Of a DNA stretch of 12,875 bases, positions 1 to 7,037 are shown piece by piece. The notes beneath the pieces were generated by a model. The model worked only from the letters and a program-made list of their open reading frames with translations. It was not told the DNA's origin and made no database searches. The stretch spans positions 1 to 12,875 of the forward strand of contig JAUVDE010000055.1 in assembly GCA_030595485.1 (NCBI GenBank), written 5' to 3'. The DNA comes from Draconibacterium sp. GTDB lineage: Bacteria > Bacteroidota > Bacteroidia > Bacteroidales > Prolixibacteraceae. Numbering within the stretch: the first letter of the stretch is position 1; each line of letters starts with the position of its first letter. Position numbers and translations under genes: made by a program.

Positions 1-278
1 TCATTTCGGTTTATTTCCTCAGCTACCTTATCCCAGCTTTCTTCAAATACCCTTAAATTATAGTTTACATTTTGGGATTTGTATAGATTCAAAATGTCAC
101 TAAGTTCTAATAGTTCAGTTTTTATAGTAGGTTCAACTGCATGTACATTTGTAAAATCAGTTTCCAAAAGTAATTCAGATAGATCAACTCTATTTGAAAC
201 CTTATCTGGAGTAGCCGTATTGTTTATACACGAATTGATAAAAAGTAGCACTAAAATGCTGAGTATTGTTAGTCTCAT
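1..278 (-). CDS. putative lipoprotein, N-terminal part (runs off the window)
   Basis: An open frame reads leftward from an ATG at 278-276, with an in-frame TAA directly upstream, so the start is fixed. The 92 visible codons begin with a charged residue, a hydrophobic stretch (LTILSILVLLFI) and NSC, a relaxed lipobox with Cys at residue 17. This suggests a lipid-anchored envelope protein exported by Sec and processed by signal peptidase II. The rest is polar and mildly acidic, with a probable helix around LLELSDILNLY. I do not recognise a family; the C-terminus lies outside the window. Codon use is AT-rich like the neighbours. It is divergent from the MATE gene across about 270 bp. The lipoprotein call is an inference from the N-terminus only. 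Confidence 0.7.
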   Translation of the reverse strand, partial: MRLTILSILVLLFINSCINNTATPDKVSNRVDLSELLLETDFTNVHAVEPTIKTELLELSDILNLYKSQNVNYNLRVFEESWDKVAEEINRN

Positions 279-406
279 TTATGAAGAATGAATTTATTTC
301 CAGCTACTCTAACATCTGGAATTTGCGAGTGTTCATTTTATTTATTAAAAAAGGACTAAAAAGGAATTTATTAAGAAAGCACTCGTTTTCTAAAAAATAA
401 TTTCCA

Positions 407-414
407 TATATTTG
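407..414 (+). promoter_or_regulatory. Bacteroidota-type -7 box upstream of the MATE gene
   Basis: TATATTTG matches the TAnnTTTG consensus exactly. A TTTTC stretch at 386-390 could serve as a weak -33 element, though the 17-base gap is a little short. Transcription would start near 420-424, about 125 bases before the MATE ATG, leaving a leader that holds a small peptide and a hairpin. Confidence 0.4.
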
Positions 415-441
415 TTTCATCTATAAAGAAAGAAGACTAAT

Positions 442-489
442 ATGAATAGCTCAATTATTTTATCTACCACCGTGCATCTGCCCTTCTAA
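442..489 (+). CDS. possible 15-residue leader peptide upstream of the MATE gene
   Basis: ATG at 442 opens a 15-codon frame, MNSSIILSTTVHLPF, ending at TAA 487-489. It is preceded by a purine-rich run (AAAGAAAGAAG) about 6 bases upstream and sits some 20 bases after the predicted transcription start. Its last codons form the 5' arm of a terminator-like hairpin and its stop lies in the loop. That geometry resembles ribosome-controlled attenuation leaders. An ORF this short can arise by chance, so translation is a hypothesis. Confidence 0.3.
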   Translation: MNSSIILSTTVHLPF

Positions 490-499
490 GGCAGTTTTT
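478..499 (+). terminator. terminator-like hairpin in the MATE leader
   Basis: CTGCC (478-482) pairs perfectly with GGCAG (490-494) around a 7-base loop, directly followed by TTTTT. The stem is only 5 bp, so it would be a weak intrinsic terminator. No plus-strand gene lies upstream in the window, so it would act on the MATE leader itself, as an attenuator or as the 3' end of a small RNA. Confidence 0.4.
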
Positions 500-546
500 C
501 AGAGAGTTATTTTCATTTAGTTCATACATTTTCTATCTCTTTTCAA

Positions 547-1986
547 ATGTCACATAAAAAAATAAGTGCATTGTCTTTAATGAATTTAAAAGACATTAGA
601 ATAAAAGAACTTTGGCGCGATGTTAAAGAAGCCATTGGCGGAACAGAACGCGATTTTACTGAAACCAGTTTAGGGAAAGCGATATTTATATTGGCAGTTC
701 CCATGGTATTAGAAATGATTATGGAGTCCGTTTTTGCCGTTGTCGATATCTTTTTTGTGTCGAAATTAGGTTCCGATGCTGTGGCTACTGTTGGAATTAC
801 CGAATCGGTAATGACCGTAGTTTATGCTATTGGTGTAGGACTTGCAATGGCAACTACTGCACTGGTTTCGCGCCGAATTGGTGAAAAAAAGAAAAAAGAA
901 GCCGGAGTAGTTGCCTTTCAAGCTATTCTTGTTGGGGGTTTTATTTCCATATTAATTGCCATACCAGGAGTAATTTTTGCTAAAGAATTTCTGTTATTAA
1001 TGGGTGCTACCGAAAGTATGGCCGAAGAAGGTTATATGTTTCCAGCTATAATGTTTGGTAGTAATATCGTTATAATGCTACTTTTTATCATTAACTCGGT
1101 ATTCCGCAGTTCGGGCGATGCCGCTATTTCGATGCGTGTAATGTGGTTCGCCAATATTATAAATATTATTCTCGATCCGCTTCTGATTTTTGGTTACGGA
1201 CCATTTCCTGAATTAGGATTAAAAGGAGCAGCCGTAGCAACAACTATCGGACGAGGCTCAGCCGTATTGTACCAATTTTATTTATTATCGAGCGGAAAAT
1301 ATAGAATTAAACTGTATTGGGATAGTTTAAAATTGAAACTGGATGTAATGTGGAATCTGCTAAAAGTGTCAGGTGGTGGAATTATGCAAAACCTAATTGC
1401 GACTTCTAGCTGGATTTTGTTGGTGCGGATTATTGCCGTTTCGGGCCCCGATGCAATTGCAGGATATACGATTGCTATCCGAATTGTTATTTTCTTATTG
1501 TTACCAGCCTGGGGATTAAGTAATGCCGCCTCTACCCTGGTCGGACAAAATCTTGGTGCGAAACAACCCGAACGCGCTGAAAAATCGGTTTGGATTACCG
1601 CTTACGTTAATATGGTATTTATGGGATTAATGGGCATTCTACTGGCTGTGTTCCCTGAATTTTGGATTGAATTATTTATAAAAGAAGCCACAGTGGTAGC
1701 CAACGGAGTTACGGCCTTACAAATAATTAGTTTTGGCTTTCTGTTTTATGCATTGGGCATGGTATTAATGCAAGGCTTTAATGGAAGTGGCGATACTATA
1801 ACTCCTACAAAAATAAATGTACTTAGTTTTTGGTTGGTTGAAATACCTTTGGCATATTTACTAGCAATAGTATTAAATATGGGACTTTCGGGTGCCAGTA
1901 TTGCCATTGTTTGTGCCGAGTCAGTGTTGGCAATTACGGCCTTAGTTCTTTTCCGAAAAGGAAAATGGAAACTACGAAAAGTGTAA
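547..1986 (+). CDS. MATE family efflux transporter
   Basis: A 479-residue polytopic inner-membrane protein of the multidrug and toxic compound extrusion family, which exports cationic drugs or metabolites in exchange for Na+ or H+. About twelve hydrophobic segments form two homologous MatE halves (roughly residues 42-210 and 265-435). Typical stretches are VPMVLEMIMESVFAVVDIFF near residue 51, the loop ALVSRRIGEKKKKEAG, SSGDA, NIILDPLLIFG, and QGFNGSGDT in the second half. The first 40 residues are an unusual polar extension before TM1. Met12 at 580 is an alternative start, but the stretch from residue 12 still reads well as coding. The stop is 26 bases before rsgA, so the two are probably co-transcribed. 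The substrate cannot be deduced from sequence. Confidence 0.93.
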   Translation: MSHKKISALSLMNLKDIRIKELWRDVKEAIGGTERDFTETSLGKAIFILAVPMVLEMIMESVFAVVDIFFVSKLGSDAVATVGITESVMTVVYAIGVGLAMATTALVSRRIGEKKKKEAGVVAFQAILVGGFISILIAIPGVIFAKEFLLLMGATESMAEEGYMFPAIMFGSNIVIMLLFIINSVFRSSGDAAISMRVMWFANIINIILDPLLIFGYGPFPELGLKGAAVATTIGRGSAVLYQFYLLSSGKYRIKLYWDSLKLKLDVMWNLLKVSGGGIMQNLIATSSWILLVRIIAVSGPDAIAGYTIAIRIVIFLLLPAWGLSNAASTLVGQNLGAKQPERAEKSVWITAYVNMVFMGLMGILLAVFPEFWIELFIKEATVVANGVTALQIISFGFLFYALGMVLMQGFNGSGDTITPTKINVLSFWLVEIPLAYLLAIVLNMGLSGASIAIVCAESVLAITALVLFRKGKWKLRKV

Positions 1987-2012
1987 AGCTCAATTTGTAA
2001 AATTTCAAAAGG

Positions 2013-3071
2013 ATGAAAGATTTTGGATTTTCTGAAAAAGTAAAAGAACGAATTCCAGCTGACATAAATGAAGTGGAATTAGGAAGAGTTATCGTTGAAC
2101 ACAAAGAACGTTACGTTTTACAATCATCGGAAGGTATTTTTAATGCAGAGATTACCGGCAACCTTCGCTTTACTGCCGAGTCGAGAGCTGATTTTCCTGC
2201 TGTTGGCGACTGGGTACGTTTTATGAAAATGGATGACGAGAATGCCATTATTATTGAACTTTTTCCACGCTATTCGGTATTGGAACGACAAGCCGTTGGT
2301 AAAACCGGCGAAACCCAAATAATTGCATCAAACATTGATTGTGCCTTTTTGGTGCAGGCTGTTGGTCACGACTTTAATTTAAAGCGTTTAGAGCGTTATT
2401 TAACACTTTGTAATTCGGCTAAAATTGCACCTGTAATTGTATTAACCAAAATAGACTTAATTGCCAAAAGTGAGGTAAAGACTTTTGTTGACCAAATTGA
2501 AGAGCGAATTAAAAACATTCCAATTCTGACTATTAGTAGCGAAACACAAGCCGGTTATTCCGAGTTGGAAGCGATAATGAAAGCACATCTCACCTACTGT
2601 TTTATTGGTTCTTCGGGAGTTGGTAAATCTACAATTGTGAATCAGTTAAAAAACAAGGAGGTGTTGAAAACGAGAGCTATTAGTTCGAGTACCAATAAAG
2701 GGCGACATACAACAAGTCATCGCGAACTTTTTGTACTACCCAACGGAAGTATTATAATAGATACACCGGGAATGCGTGAAGTTGGCGTTACCGACGAAAG
2801 CCAGGGAATTGAAATAACTTACGAACAAATAAGCGAGTTGGCACAACAGTGCAAATTTGGCAATTGTACACATACAAATGAAACGGGCTGTGCTGTTCTG
2901 GATGCAATTGAAACTGGTAATCTTTCGGAAGATGTTTATGAAAATTACCAAAAATTAAAACGCGAACAAGAACACTTTTCAAGTACTGTTTACGAAAAAA
3001 GACAACGCGACAAAGATTTTGGAAAGATGATTAAAGCTGTTCTAAACCAAAAGAAAAGGAACAAGTATTAA
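2013..3071 (+). CDS. rsgA: small ribosomal subunit biogenesis GTPase RsgA
   Basis: A 352-residue cytoplasmic GTPase that acts late in 30S subunit maturation. It shows the circularly permuted G-domain order typical of the RsgA/YjeQ family. An N-terminal OB-fold lies at about 20-100 (FPAVGDWVRF at 61-70). Then come G4 TKID (145-148), the P-loop GSSGVGKST (199-207), the switch region RHTTSHRE (231-238) and G3 DTPGMRE (250-256). The C-terminal zinc knuckle has the ligands C280, C285, H287 and C293 in the spacing CX4CXHX5C. Length is normal for the family. The ATG at 2013 follows AAAAGG. The gene lies 26 bases behind the MATE gene and is followed by an intrinsic terminator. No key residue is missing. 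Confidence 0.97.
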   Translation: MKDFGFSEKVKERIPADINEVELGRVIVEHKERYVLQSSEGIFNAEITGNLRFTAESRADFPAVGDWVRFMKMDDENAIIIELFPRYSVLERQAVGKTGETQIIASNIDCAFLVQAVGHDFNLKRLERYLTLCNSAKIAPVIVLTKIDLIAKSEVKTFVDQIEERIKNIPILTISSETQAGYSELEAIMKAHLTYCFIGSSGVGKSTIVNQLKNKEVLKTRAISSSTNKGRHTTSHRELFVLPNGSIIIDTPGMREVGVTDESQGIEITYEQISELAQQCKFGNCTHTNETGCAVLDAIETGNLSEDVYENYQKLKREQEHFSSTVYEKRQRDKDFGKMIKAVLNQKKRNKY

Positions 3072-3080
3072 TAATTGTAA

Positions 3081-3106
3081 AGTCAAGGCATGCCTTGGCT
3101 CTTTTT
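3081..3106 (+). terminator. intrinsic terminator after rsgA
   Basis: AGTCAAGG (3081-3088) pairs with CCTTGGCT (3093-3100) with one G-T pair, around a CATG loop, and is followed by CTTTTT. It begins ten bases after the rsgA stop. The core CAAGGCATGCCTTG is a perfect palindrome. Confidence 0.75.
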
Positions 3107-3139
3107 GGCATTATTCACCAAATGAACATTTCTCCACTT

Positions 3140-3303
3140 ATATACTTCAATACATATAGCTTTTCGGGTTTTTCACTCTTCCTTTTTCCCTTTCTCTGCG
3201 TTAAAATTTAAAACCATAACTACTGCTATGCTTGAAAGTTTTGCCTTTATAAAGAAAAAAAGGAAGAGTGAAAAACCCGAAAAGCTAAATCCATTGAGTA
3301 TAT
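3140..3303. repeat. long inverted repeat, perfect 30-bp core
   Basis: The arms 3158-3187 and 3257-3286 are exact reverse complements over 30 bases (left arm begins AGCTTTTCGGG, right arm ends CCCGAAAAGCT). Complementarity continues outward with a few mismatches and a one-base gap to 3140 and 3303, giving arms of about 48 bases around a 69-base interior. The whole is about 164 bp, fills most of the gap between the rsgA terminator and the DUF4199 gene, and contains no ORF. The architecture resembles a MITE or a palindromic intergenic repeat. I see no clear target-site duplication. As RNA it would form a very stable hairpin. Confidence 0.85.
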
Positions 3304-3332
3304 TCCTTTTATAAAAACTAAAATGAACGAAC

Positions 3333-3809
3333 ATGAAAAAAAATGGTATCGAGATTAAATGGGGTATTTTGTTTGTAGTTATCCAGTTGCTGTGGATGTT
3401 AGGCGAAAGAGTTGCCGGCTTACACGATGAGAATATTGAATATCACGCCAAGGTGACTAACTTCTTTGCGTTGGTAGCTATTGCAGTTTATGTAGTTGCA
3501 TTGTTCGACAAACGTAAAAATGATTTAAATGGAAAAATGACCTGGAAACAAGGGTTTTTTACCGGTCTGATAATAACAGCAGTGGTAACAATATTAACAC
3601 CCTTAAGCCAATATATTACTAGTACAGTTATTTCACCAAATCATTTCCAAAATATGATTTCATACACAGTTGATAACGGTAAAATGACACAGGAGGCTGC
3701 TGAAGCATATTTTAACCTAAAAAGTTATCTAATTCAAAGTGTAATTTTTGCACCGCTTGTTGGGATAGTTACTTCTGCTATTGTTGCCATATTTATCAGA
3801 AAGAAATAG
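3333..3809 (+). CDS. DUF4199 domain membrane protein
   Basis: A 158-residue inner-membrane protein of unknown function, assigned to the Bacteroidota family DUF4199. Four hydrophobic segments are visible at about 9-27, 42-59, 73-95 and 133-154. Family-like features are the WGILFVVIQLLWMLGERVAGLHDE start, the KVTNFFALVAIAVYVVAL second helix, then KMTWKQGFFTGLI, and a soluble loop at 100-130 containing the MTQEAAEAYF segment. The length is typical and both ends look intact. An overlapping ATG ten bases upstream (3323) is out of frame. It stands alone, between the long inverted repeat and the DUF2891 gene. The family assignment rests on pattern recognition, without a profile search. Confidence 0.8.
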   Translation: MKKNGIEIKWGILFVVIQLLWMLGERVAGLHDENIEYHAKVTNFFALVAIAVYVVALFDKRKNDLNGKMTWKQGFFTGLIITAVVTILTPLSQYITSTVISPNHFQNMISYTVDNGKMTQEAAEAYFNLKSYLIQSVIFAPLVGIVTSAIVAIFIRKK

Positions 3810-3849
3810 CAAAACATAGGTTTACACAATAAATACCGGAATTGTTAAG

Positions 3850-3884
3850 TTTGTTTCGTAATAGTTTCTAATTTCATGTCTTTG
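3850..3884 (+). promoter_or_regulatory. possible promoter of the DUF2891 gene
   Basis: TGTCTTTG at 3877-3884 matches TAnnTTTG at seven of eight positions (G for A at the second base). TTTG at 3850-3853 or TTTC at 3854-3857 upstream gives a gap of 23 or 19 bases. Transcription would start near 3891, leaving a leader of about 100 bases. Confidence 0.35.
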
Positions 3885-3988
3885 TAAAATAACTGATATG
3901 AAACGAGCATGTATAATTCTTGATATACAGGAGAGTCATTATAAGCGAGTTACATCGAATACCACTGAAAATTTTAAATTATAATGAG

Positions 3989-5077
3989 ATGAAAACATAC
4001 ATTACCACCCTCCTATTTCTATTAATTGCTATTTGTGTAAATGCGCAGAATTCCACTTTAGATTTTAATGAAAACAAAGCTGAGTACTTATATCATTTTG
4101 CTTACGAATGTATTGATCAAGAATATCCGAATAAACTTAATCAGGTTATTGGCGATGACAGTTACTTAGCACCTCCCCGCGAATTGCACCCCACATTTTA
4201 TGGTTGTTTCGATTGGCATTCGTCGGTACACGGCCACTGGACTTTGCTAACTATTTTAACTGAGTTTCCCGATTTTGAGCACCGCGATGCTATTATTTCC
4301 AAATTGAAAAAGAATATTACCAAAGAGAATATTACCAAGGAAATTGCTTATTTCGATGATGAGCACAACAAAAGCTACGAACGTACTTATGGCTGGGCAT
4401 GGCTACTAAAACTAGATGAAGCACTTCGCGAATGGGATGCGCCGGAAGCCAAAAAATTACAGCAAAATCTTTCGCCACTTGTTAATTTAATCTCAGGAAA
4501 ATTTACTGACTTTTTAGGGAAGCTGATCTATCCAATCCGAATTGGAGAACATAGTAACATTGCTTTTGGGATGTCGTTTGCCTACGATTGGGCAAAAAAA
4601 TACGATAAAGTTTTATCCGTAAAAATTGAACAGAAAGCCCGCGAATATTATATGAATGATTGCAAGTGTCCATTAACATGGGAACCCGGAGGTTTTGATT
4701 TTCTCTCGCCTTGTTTGCAAGAAGCGTCCATAATGCAGAAAGTTTTAAGCAAAAAGGAATTTGAAAAATGGTTAAAAACCTTTCTGCCAAAGTTTGAGAA
4801 AAATCCGGCTAAGTTTATGGAAGTGGCTGTTGTTACCGACAGAAGCGATGGGAAATTGGCTCATTTAGATGGTTTGAATTTTAGTCGTGCCTGGTGTTTA
4901 TTTGAAATGGGACACGCATTAAACAATCAGCTTATGATCGATTTAGGCGAAAAACATTTTAACTACAGCTACGACAAAATGGACTCGGGCGAATATGCGG
5001 GAGCACATTGGCTGGCTTCGTTTGCGGTTTATGCCTTAATGAAAGCCCCTCCTAGCCTCCCCAAAGGGGAGAAATAG
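3989..5077 (+). CDS. secreted DUF2891 family protein
   Basis: A 362-residue exported protein of family DUF2891, of unknown activity. I place the start at ATG 3989 because it opens directly with a signal peptide (MKTYITTLLFLL, cleavage after NA before QNS). A longer TTG-started frame from 3920 would bury that signal behind 23 residues. Family hallmarks are HPTFYGCFDWHSSVHGHW (67-84), rich in His, Asp and Trp and suggestive of a metal or substrate site, then YGWAWLLKLDEAL near 134, HSNIAFGMSFAYDWA near 188, WEPGGFDFLSPCLQEA (231-246), and GLNFSRAWC near 295. Two oddities: NITKE is duplicated in tandem at 109-118, and the tail APPSLPKGEK is encoded by an intergenic-type palindromic repeat. It probably acts in the periplasm or outside the cell. 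Confidence 0.85.
   Translation: MKTYITTLLFLLIAICVNAQNSTLDFNENKAEYLYHFAYECIDQEYPNKLNQVIGDDSYLAPPRELHPTFYGCFDWHSSVHGHWTLLTILTEFPDFEHRDAIISKLKKNITKENITKEIAYFDDEHNKSYERTYGWAWLLKLDEALREWDAPEAKKLQQNLSPLVNLISGKFTDFLGKLIYPIRIGEHSNIAFGMSFAYDWAKKYDKVLSVKIEQKAREYYMNDCKCPLTWEPGGFDFLSPCLQEASIMQKVLSKKEFEKWLKTFLPKFEKNPAKFMEVAVVTDRSDGKLAHLDGLNFSRAWCLFEMGHALNNQLMIDLGEKHFNYSYDKMDSGEYAGAHWLASFAVYALMKAPPSLPKGEK
4313..4342 (+). repeat. 15-base tandem duplication inside the DUF2891 gene
   Basis: The units 4313-4327 and 4328-4342 both begin AATATTACCAA and agree at 13 of 15 positions. They encode NITKE twice, in frame. It looks like a slippage duplication in a helix-linking segment. Confidence 0.8.
5042..5074. repeat. 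palindromic repeat forming the 3' end of the DUF2891 gene
   Basis: AAAGCCCCTCCTAGCCTCC runs into a perfect 6-bp hairpin, CTCCCC (5057-5062) with GGGGAG (5066-5071), loop AAA. To my knowledge this C-rich/G-rich palindrome resembles a dispersed intergenic repeat of many Bacteroidota genomes, often mistranslated as PPSLPKG at protein ends. Here it supplies the last ten codons and the stop. Confidence 0.6.
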
Positions 5078-5092
5078 GAATATTGCAATTGT

Positions 5093-5116
5093 GGCTTTAA
5101 CTATTAAAGCCCCTTT
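5093..5116 (+). terminator. hairpin after the DUF2891 gene, possible terminator
   Basis: GGCTTTAA (5093-5100) and TTAAAGCC (5104-5111) form a perfect 8-bp stem with a 3-base loop, 15 bases after the stop. It is followed only by CCTTTC, so the U-tract is poor. It shares AAAGCCCCT (5106-5114) with the repeat at 5042-5050. Confidence 0.4.
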
Positions 5117-5183
5117 CGTAGATTTTAAAGCTAATAAGTTATACGGTATCGTTAATTTAGAAACCAGATGAAAATTTAAATTT

Positions 5184-6806
5184 ATGCACATCAGATACCA
5201 ATTTACACTTGTACTCTTATTCTCATTTCTTTTTATTAATGCCCAAACACATCAAGCACGTTTCGAAAGTATTGATGTGCAACATTATTCTTTTGAGATT
5301 CATTTAAACGATTCGACAAATAGAATTGAAGGGAAAACTAAGGTTTTAGTTCAGTTTTTAAAAGTTACTGAGAGTTGTATTTTTGATTTGATTGAAAAAA
5401 ATAACTCAGGAACAGGAATGTTTGTTGAATCGCTTACTTGCAAAAATAAGGCGCTGAAATTTACGCATAAGAACAATCAGCTTGTGATTGAATTGGGCAA
5501 AATTGTAGAACCGAATGAACTTCTAACCTTTGAAATCTCCTACTCAGGCATTCCGGCAGACGGATTGGTTATTTCGGAAAACCAATATGGACAACGTACA
5601 TTTTTTGGAGATAACTGGCCCGACCGAGCTAAACATTGGTTACCAACAGTTGATCATCCTTCGGATAAAGCAACTTTAGAATTTAAGGTTTATGCACCTG
5701 AATATTACGAGGTGGTTTCCAATGGCTTGTTGGTGGCGAAAAAACAACTTGCAAACGTCATGGAATTTACGCATTGGAAAGAGAATGTTGCTTTGTCGAC
5801 CAAATTAATGGTTATTGGTGCAGCTGATTTTGTCGTTGGAAACAAAACTGAATATTTAAACATTCCTGTGAGTTCGTGGGTGTTTGAGCAAAATAAAGAA
5901 CAAGGTTTTGAAAATTACAAATACGGCACGGAAGCCTTACAATTCTTTTCGGAGTTAATTGGGCCTTATTCATACGAAAAACTGGCACATGTGCAATCTA
6001 AAACACGTTACGGAGGCATGGAAAATGCCAGTTGTATATTCTACCATGAAAAAACAGCGATCTCCGATAACAGCCAGGAAGGATTATTTGCACACGAAGT
6101 TGCTCACCAATGGTTTGGAAATTCGGTTACTGAGCAGAACTGGCATCACGTTTGGCTTAGCGAAGGATTTGCAACTTACCTTACGCACGTTTACAAACAG
6201 AATTTTCATGGAAAAGAGGAATTCCGGGAAGGATTGGCAAATGACAGAGAAAGAGTAATTAGCTATTCAAAAAGAAACCTCGCTCCTATTATTGACACAA
6301 CAGTTACCGAATACATTAGATTATTAAATGCCAACTCCTACCAAAAAGCCAGCTGGTTTTTGCACATGTTACGGGAGGATTTGGGCGATAAAATTTTCTT
6401 TAAAGGACTTCAAAAATATTATGCTGATTTTAAGAACTCAACTGCTTTAACAAAAGACTTTCTACAAGTAATGGAAAAGGTTTCGGGGAAAGATTTGGAT
6501 TTGTTTTTTAAGCAATGGCTTTGGCAAGCAGGGCATCCAACGTTAGATTTGGATTGGCAACAAAAAGATAATCATCTTCGAATTTCTGTTAAACAAACTC
6601 AGGCTGATTATTTGTTTGAGTTTCCTTTGGAGATTGAGATAGTCTATGAAAATGGTACCTCAGATTTAAAAACTTTTAAAGTGAATAAAAGTGAAAATAA
6701 ATTCTTCATTCAATCTGATTTGAAAATTAATGACATTAAGATTGATCCGGGAGTAAAACTACTTTTTGAAAATAAGAATATTAGGCACGCTGATTTTGCA
6801 GATTAA
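5184..6806 (+). CDS. secreted M1 family zinc metallopeptidase (aminopeptidase)
   Basis: A 540-residue exported aminopeptidase of the gluzincin M1 family, which removes N-terminal residues from peptides using one zinc ion. Residues 1-20 form a signal peptide ending INA before QTH. The N-terminal beta domain covers about 25-220. The exopeptidase motif GGMEN is at 277-281. The zinc site HEVAH is at 304-308 with the third ligand E327 in WLSEGFATY, giving HEXXH-X18-E. The catalytic tyrosine is probably Y386 in SYQKASWFLHMLR. A short beta domain follows 450-530, and no long C-terminal HEAT domain or type IX sorting domain is present. This is the short M1 form. The tail after VKLLFE, ending RHADFAD, looks like an added segment. 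It is likely a periplasmic enzyme for peptide scavenging; the substrate is unknown. Confidence 0.93.
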   Translation: MHIRYQFTLVLLFSFLFINAQTHQARFESIDVQHYSFEIHLNDSTNRIEGKTKVLVQFLKVTESCIFDLIEKNNSGTGMFVESLTCKNKALKFTHKNNQLVIELGKIVEPNELLTFEISYSGIPADGLVISENQYGQRTFFGDNWPDRAKHWLPTVDHPSDKATLEFKVYAPEYYEVVSNGLLVAKKQLANVMEFTHWKENVALSTKLMVIGAADFVVGNKTEYLNIPVSSWVFEQNKEQGFENYKYGTEALQFFSELIGPYSYEKLAHVQSKTRYGGMENASCIFYHEKTAISDNSQEGLFAHEVAHQWFGNSVTEQNWHHVWLSEGFATYLTHVYKQNFHGKEEFREGLANDRERVISYSKRNLAPIIDTTVTEYIRLLNANSYQKASWFLHMLREDLGDKIFFKGLQKYYADFKNSTALTKDFLQVMEKVSGKDLDLFFKQWLWQAGHPTLDLDWQQKDNHLRISVKQTQADYLFEFPLEIEIVYENGTSDLKTFKVNKSENKFFIQSDLKINDIKIDPGVKLLFENKNIRHADFAD

Positions 6807-6810
6807 CCAC

Positions 6811-7010
6811 CAGCCTCTGGCAGGGTTTGTAGCGGTAGCTTGCCGTAGAGGTTTACGTGTGAATACTGGCGGTTAGCAGCGACCAGAGGAAGCTGACTAA
6901 GCGATATTGCCTGAACCGGAAAACATAAGGAAACTTTAGCGGAAAGCCCGTTAAACCAGCCATCGGAAAGTATTCAGGTTACAGTCTCAGTTGGCAGTTT
7001 TAGCCCCATA
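6811..7010. other. structured non-coding element, possible RNA or repeat
   Basis: This stretch after the M1 gene has no ORF but is about 50% GC (99 of 200 bases), clearly above its AT-rich surroundings, and dense in complementary segments. On the plus strand CCTCTGGCA (6814-6822) pairs with TGCC-gt-AGAGG (6841-6851). GAATAC, TGGC and GGTT (6861-6874) pair in order with AACC, GCCA and GTATTC (6954-6975), with two bulges. Inside this, TTAGCAGC (6873-6880) can pair with GCTG-a-CTAA (6892-6900), and TTTAGCGG (6935-6942) with CCGTTAAA (6948-6955). Some pairs compete: CCTCTGG with CCAGAGG at 6883-6889, and CCTGAA (6910-6915) with TTCAGG (6973-6978). It could be a small RNA, a 3'-UTR element or a dispersed structured repeat. 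I cannot name a family. Confidence 0.5.
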
Positions 7011-7037
7011 TTATTAGGAAATCAAAAGTCGCCTAAG

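Noticed and set aside
79..291. Plus-strand 70-codon frame at the left edge
   Set aside because: It is antisense to the minus-strand frame from 278, which has a clear lipoprotein signal start and an in-frame stop just before its ATG.
525..532. TACATTTT as a second -7 box close to the MATE ATG
   Set aside because: It matches seven of eight bases but has no -33 partner and would give a nearly leaderless transcript; such near matches are frequent in AT-rich DNA.
3898..3984. 28-codon frame (MKRACIILDIQE...) just before the DUF2891 start
   Set aside because: It overlaps the leader in another frame, has no recognisable composition or conservation evidence, and no hairpin follows. Chance is the simpler explanation.
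3920..3988. TTG start extending the DUF2891 protein by 23 residues
   Set aside because: It would place a charged, non-signal segment before a canonical signal peptide that begins exactly at the ATG at 3989.
5959..6258. Second plus-strand frame of 99 codons inside the M1 gene
   Set aside because: It overlaps the HEXXH-encoding part of the M1 gene in another frame and resembles no protein family.
6857..6980. Group II intron 5' end (GTGTG followed by a folded region)
   Set aside because: No domain V, no maturase and no 3' boundary were found, and GTGTG alone occurs by chance.
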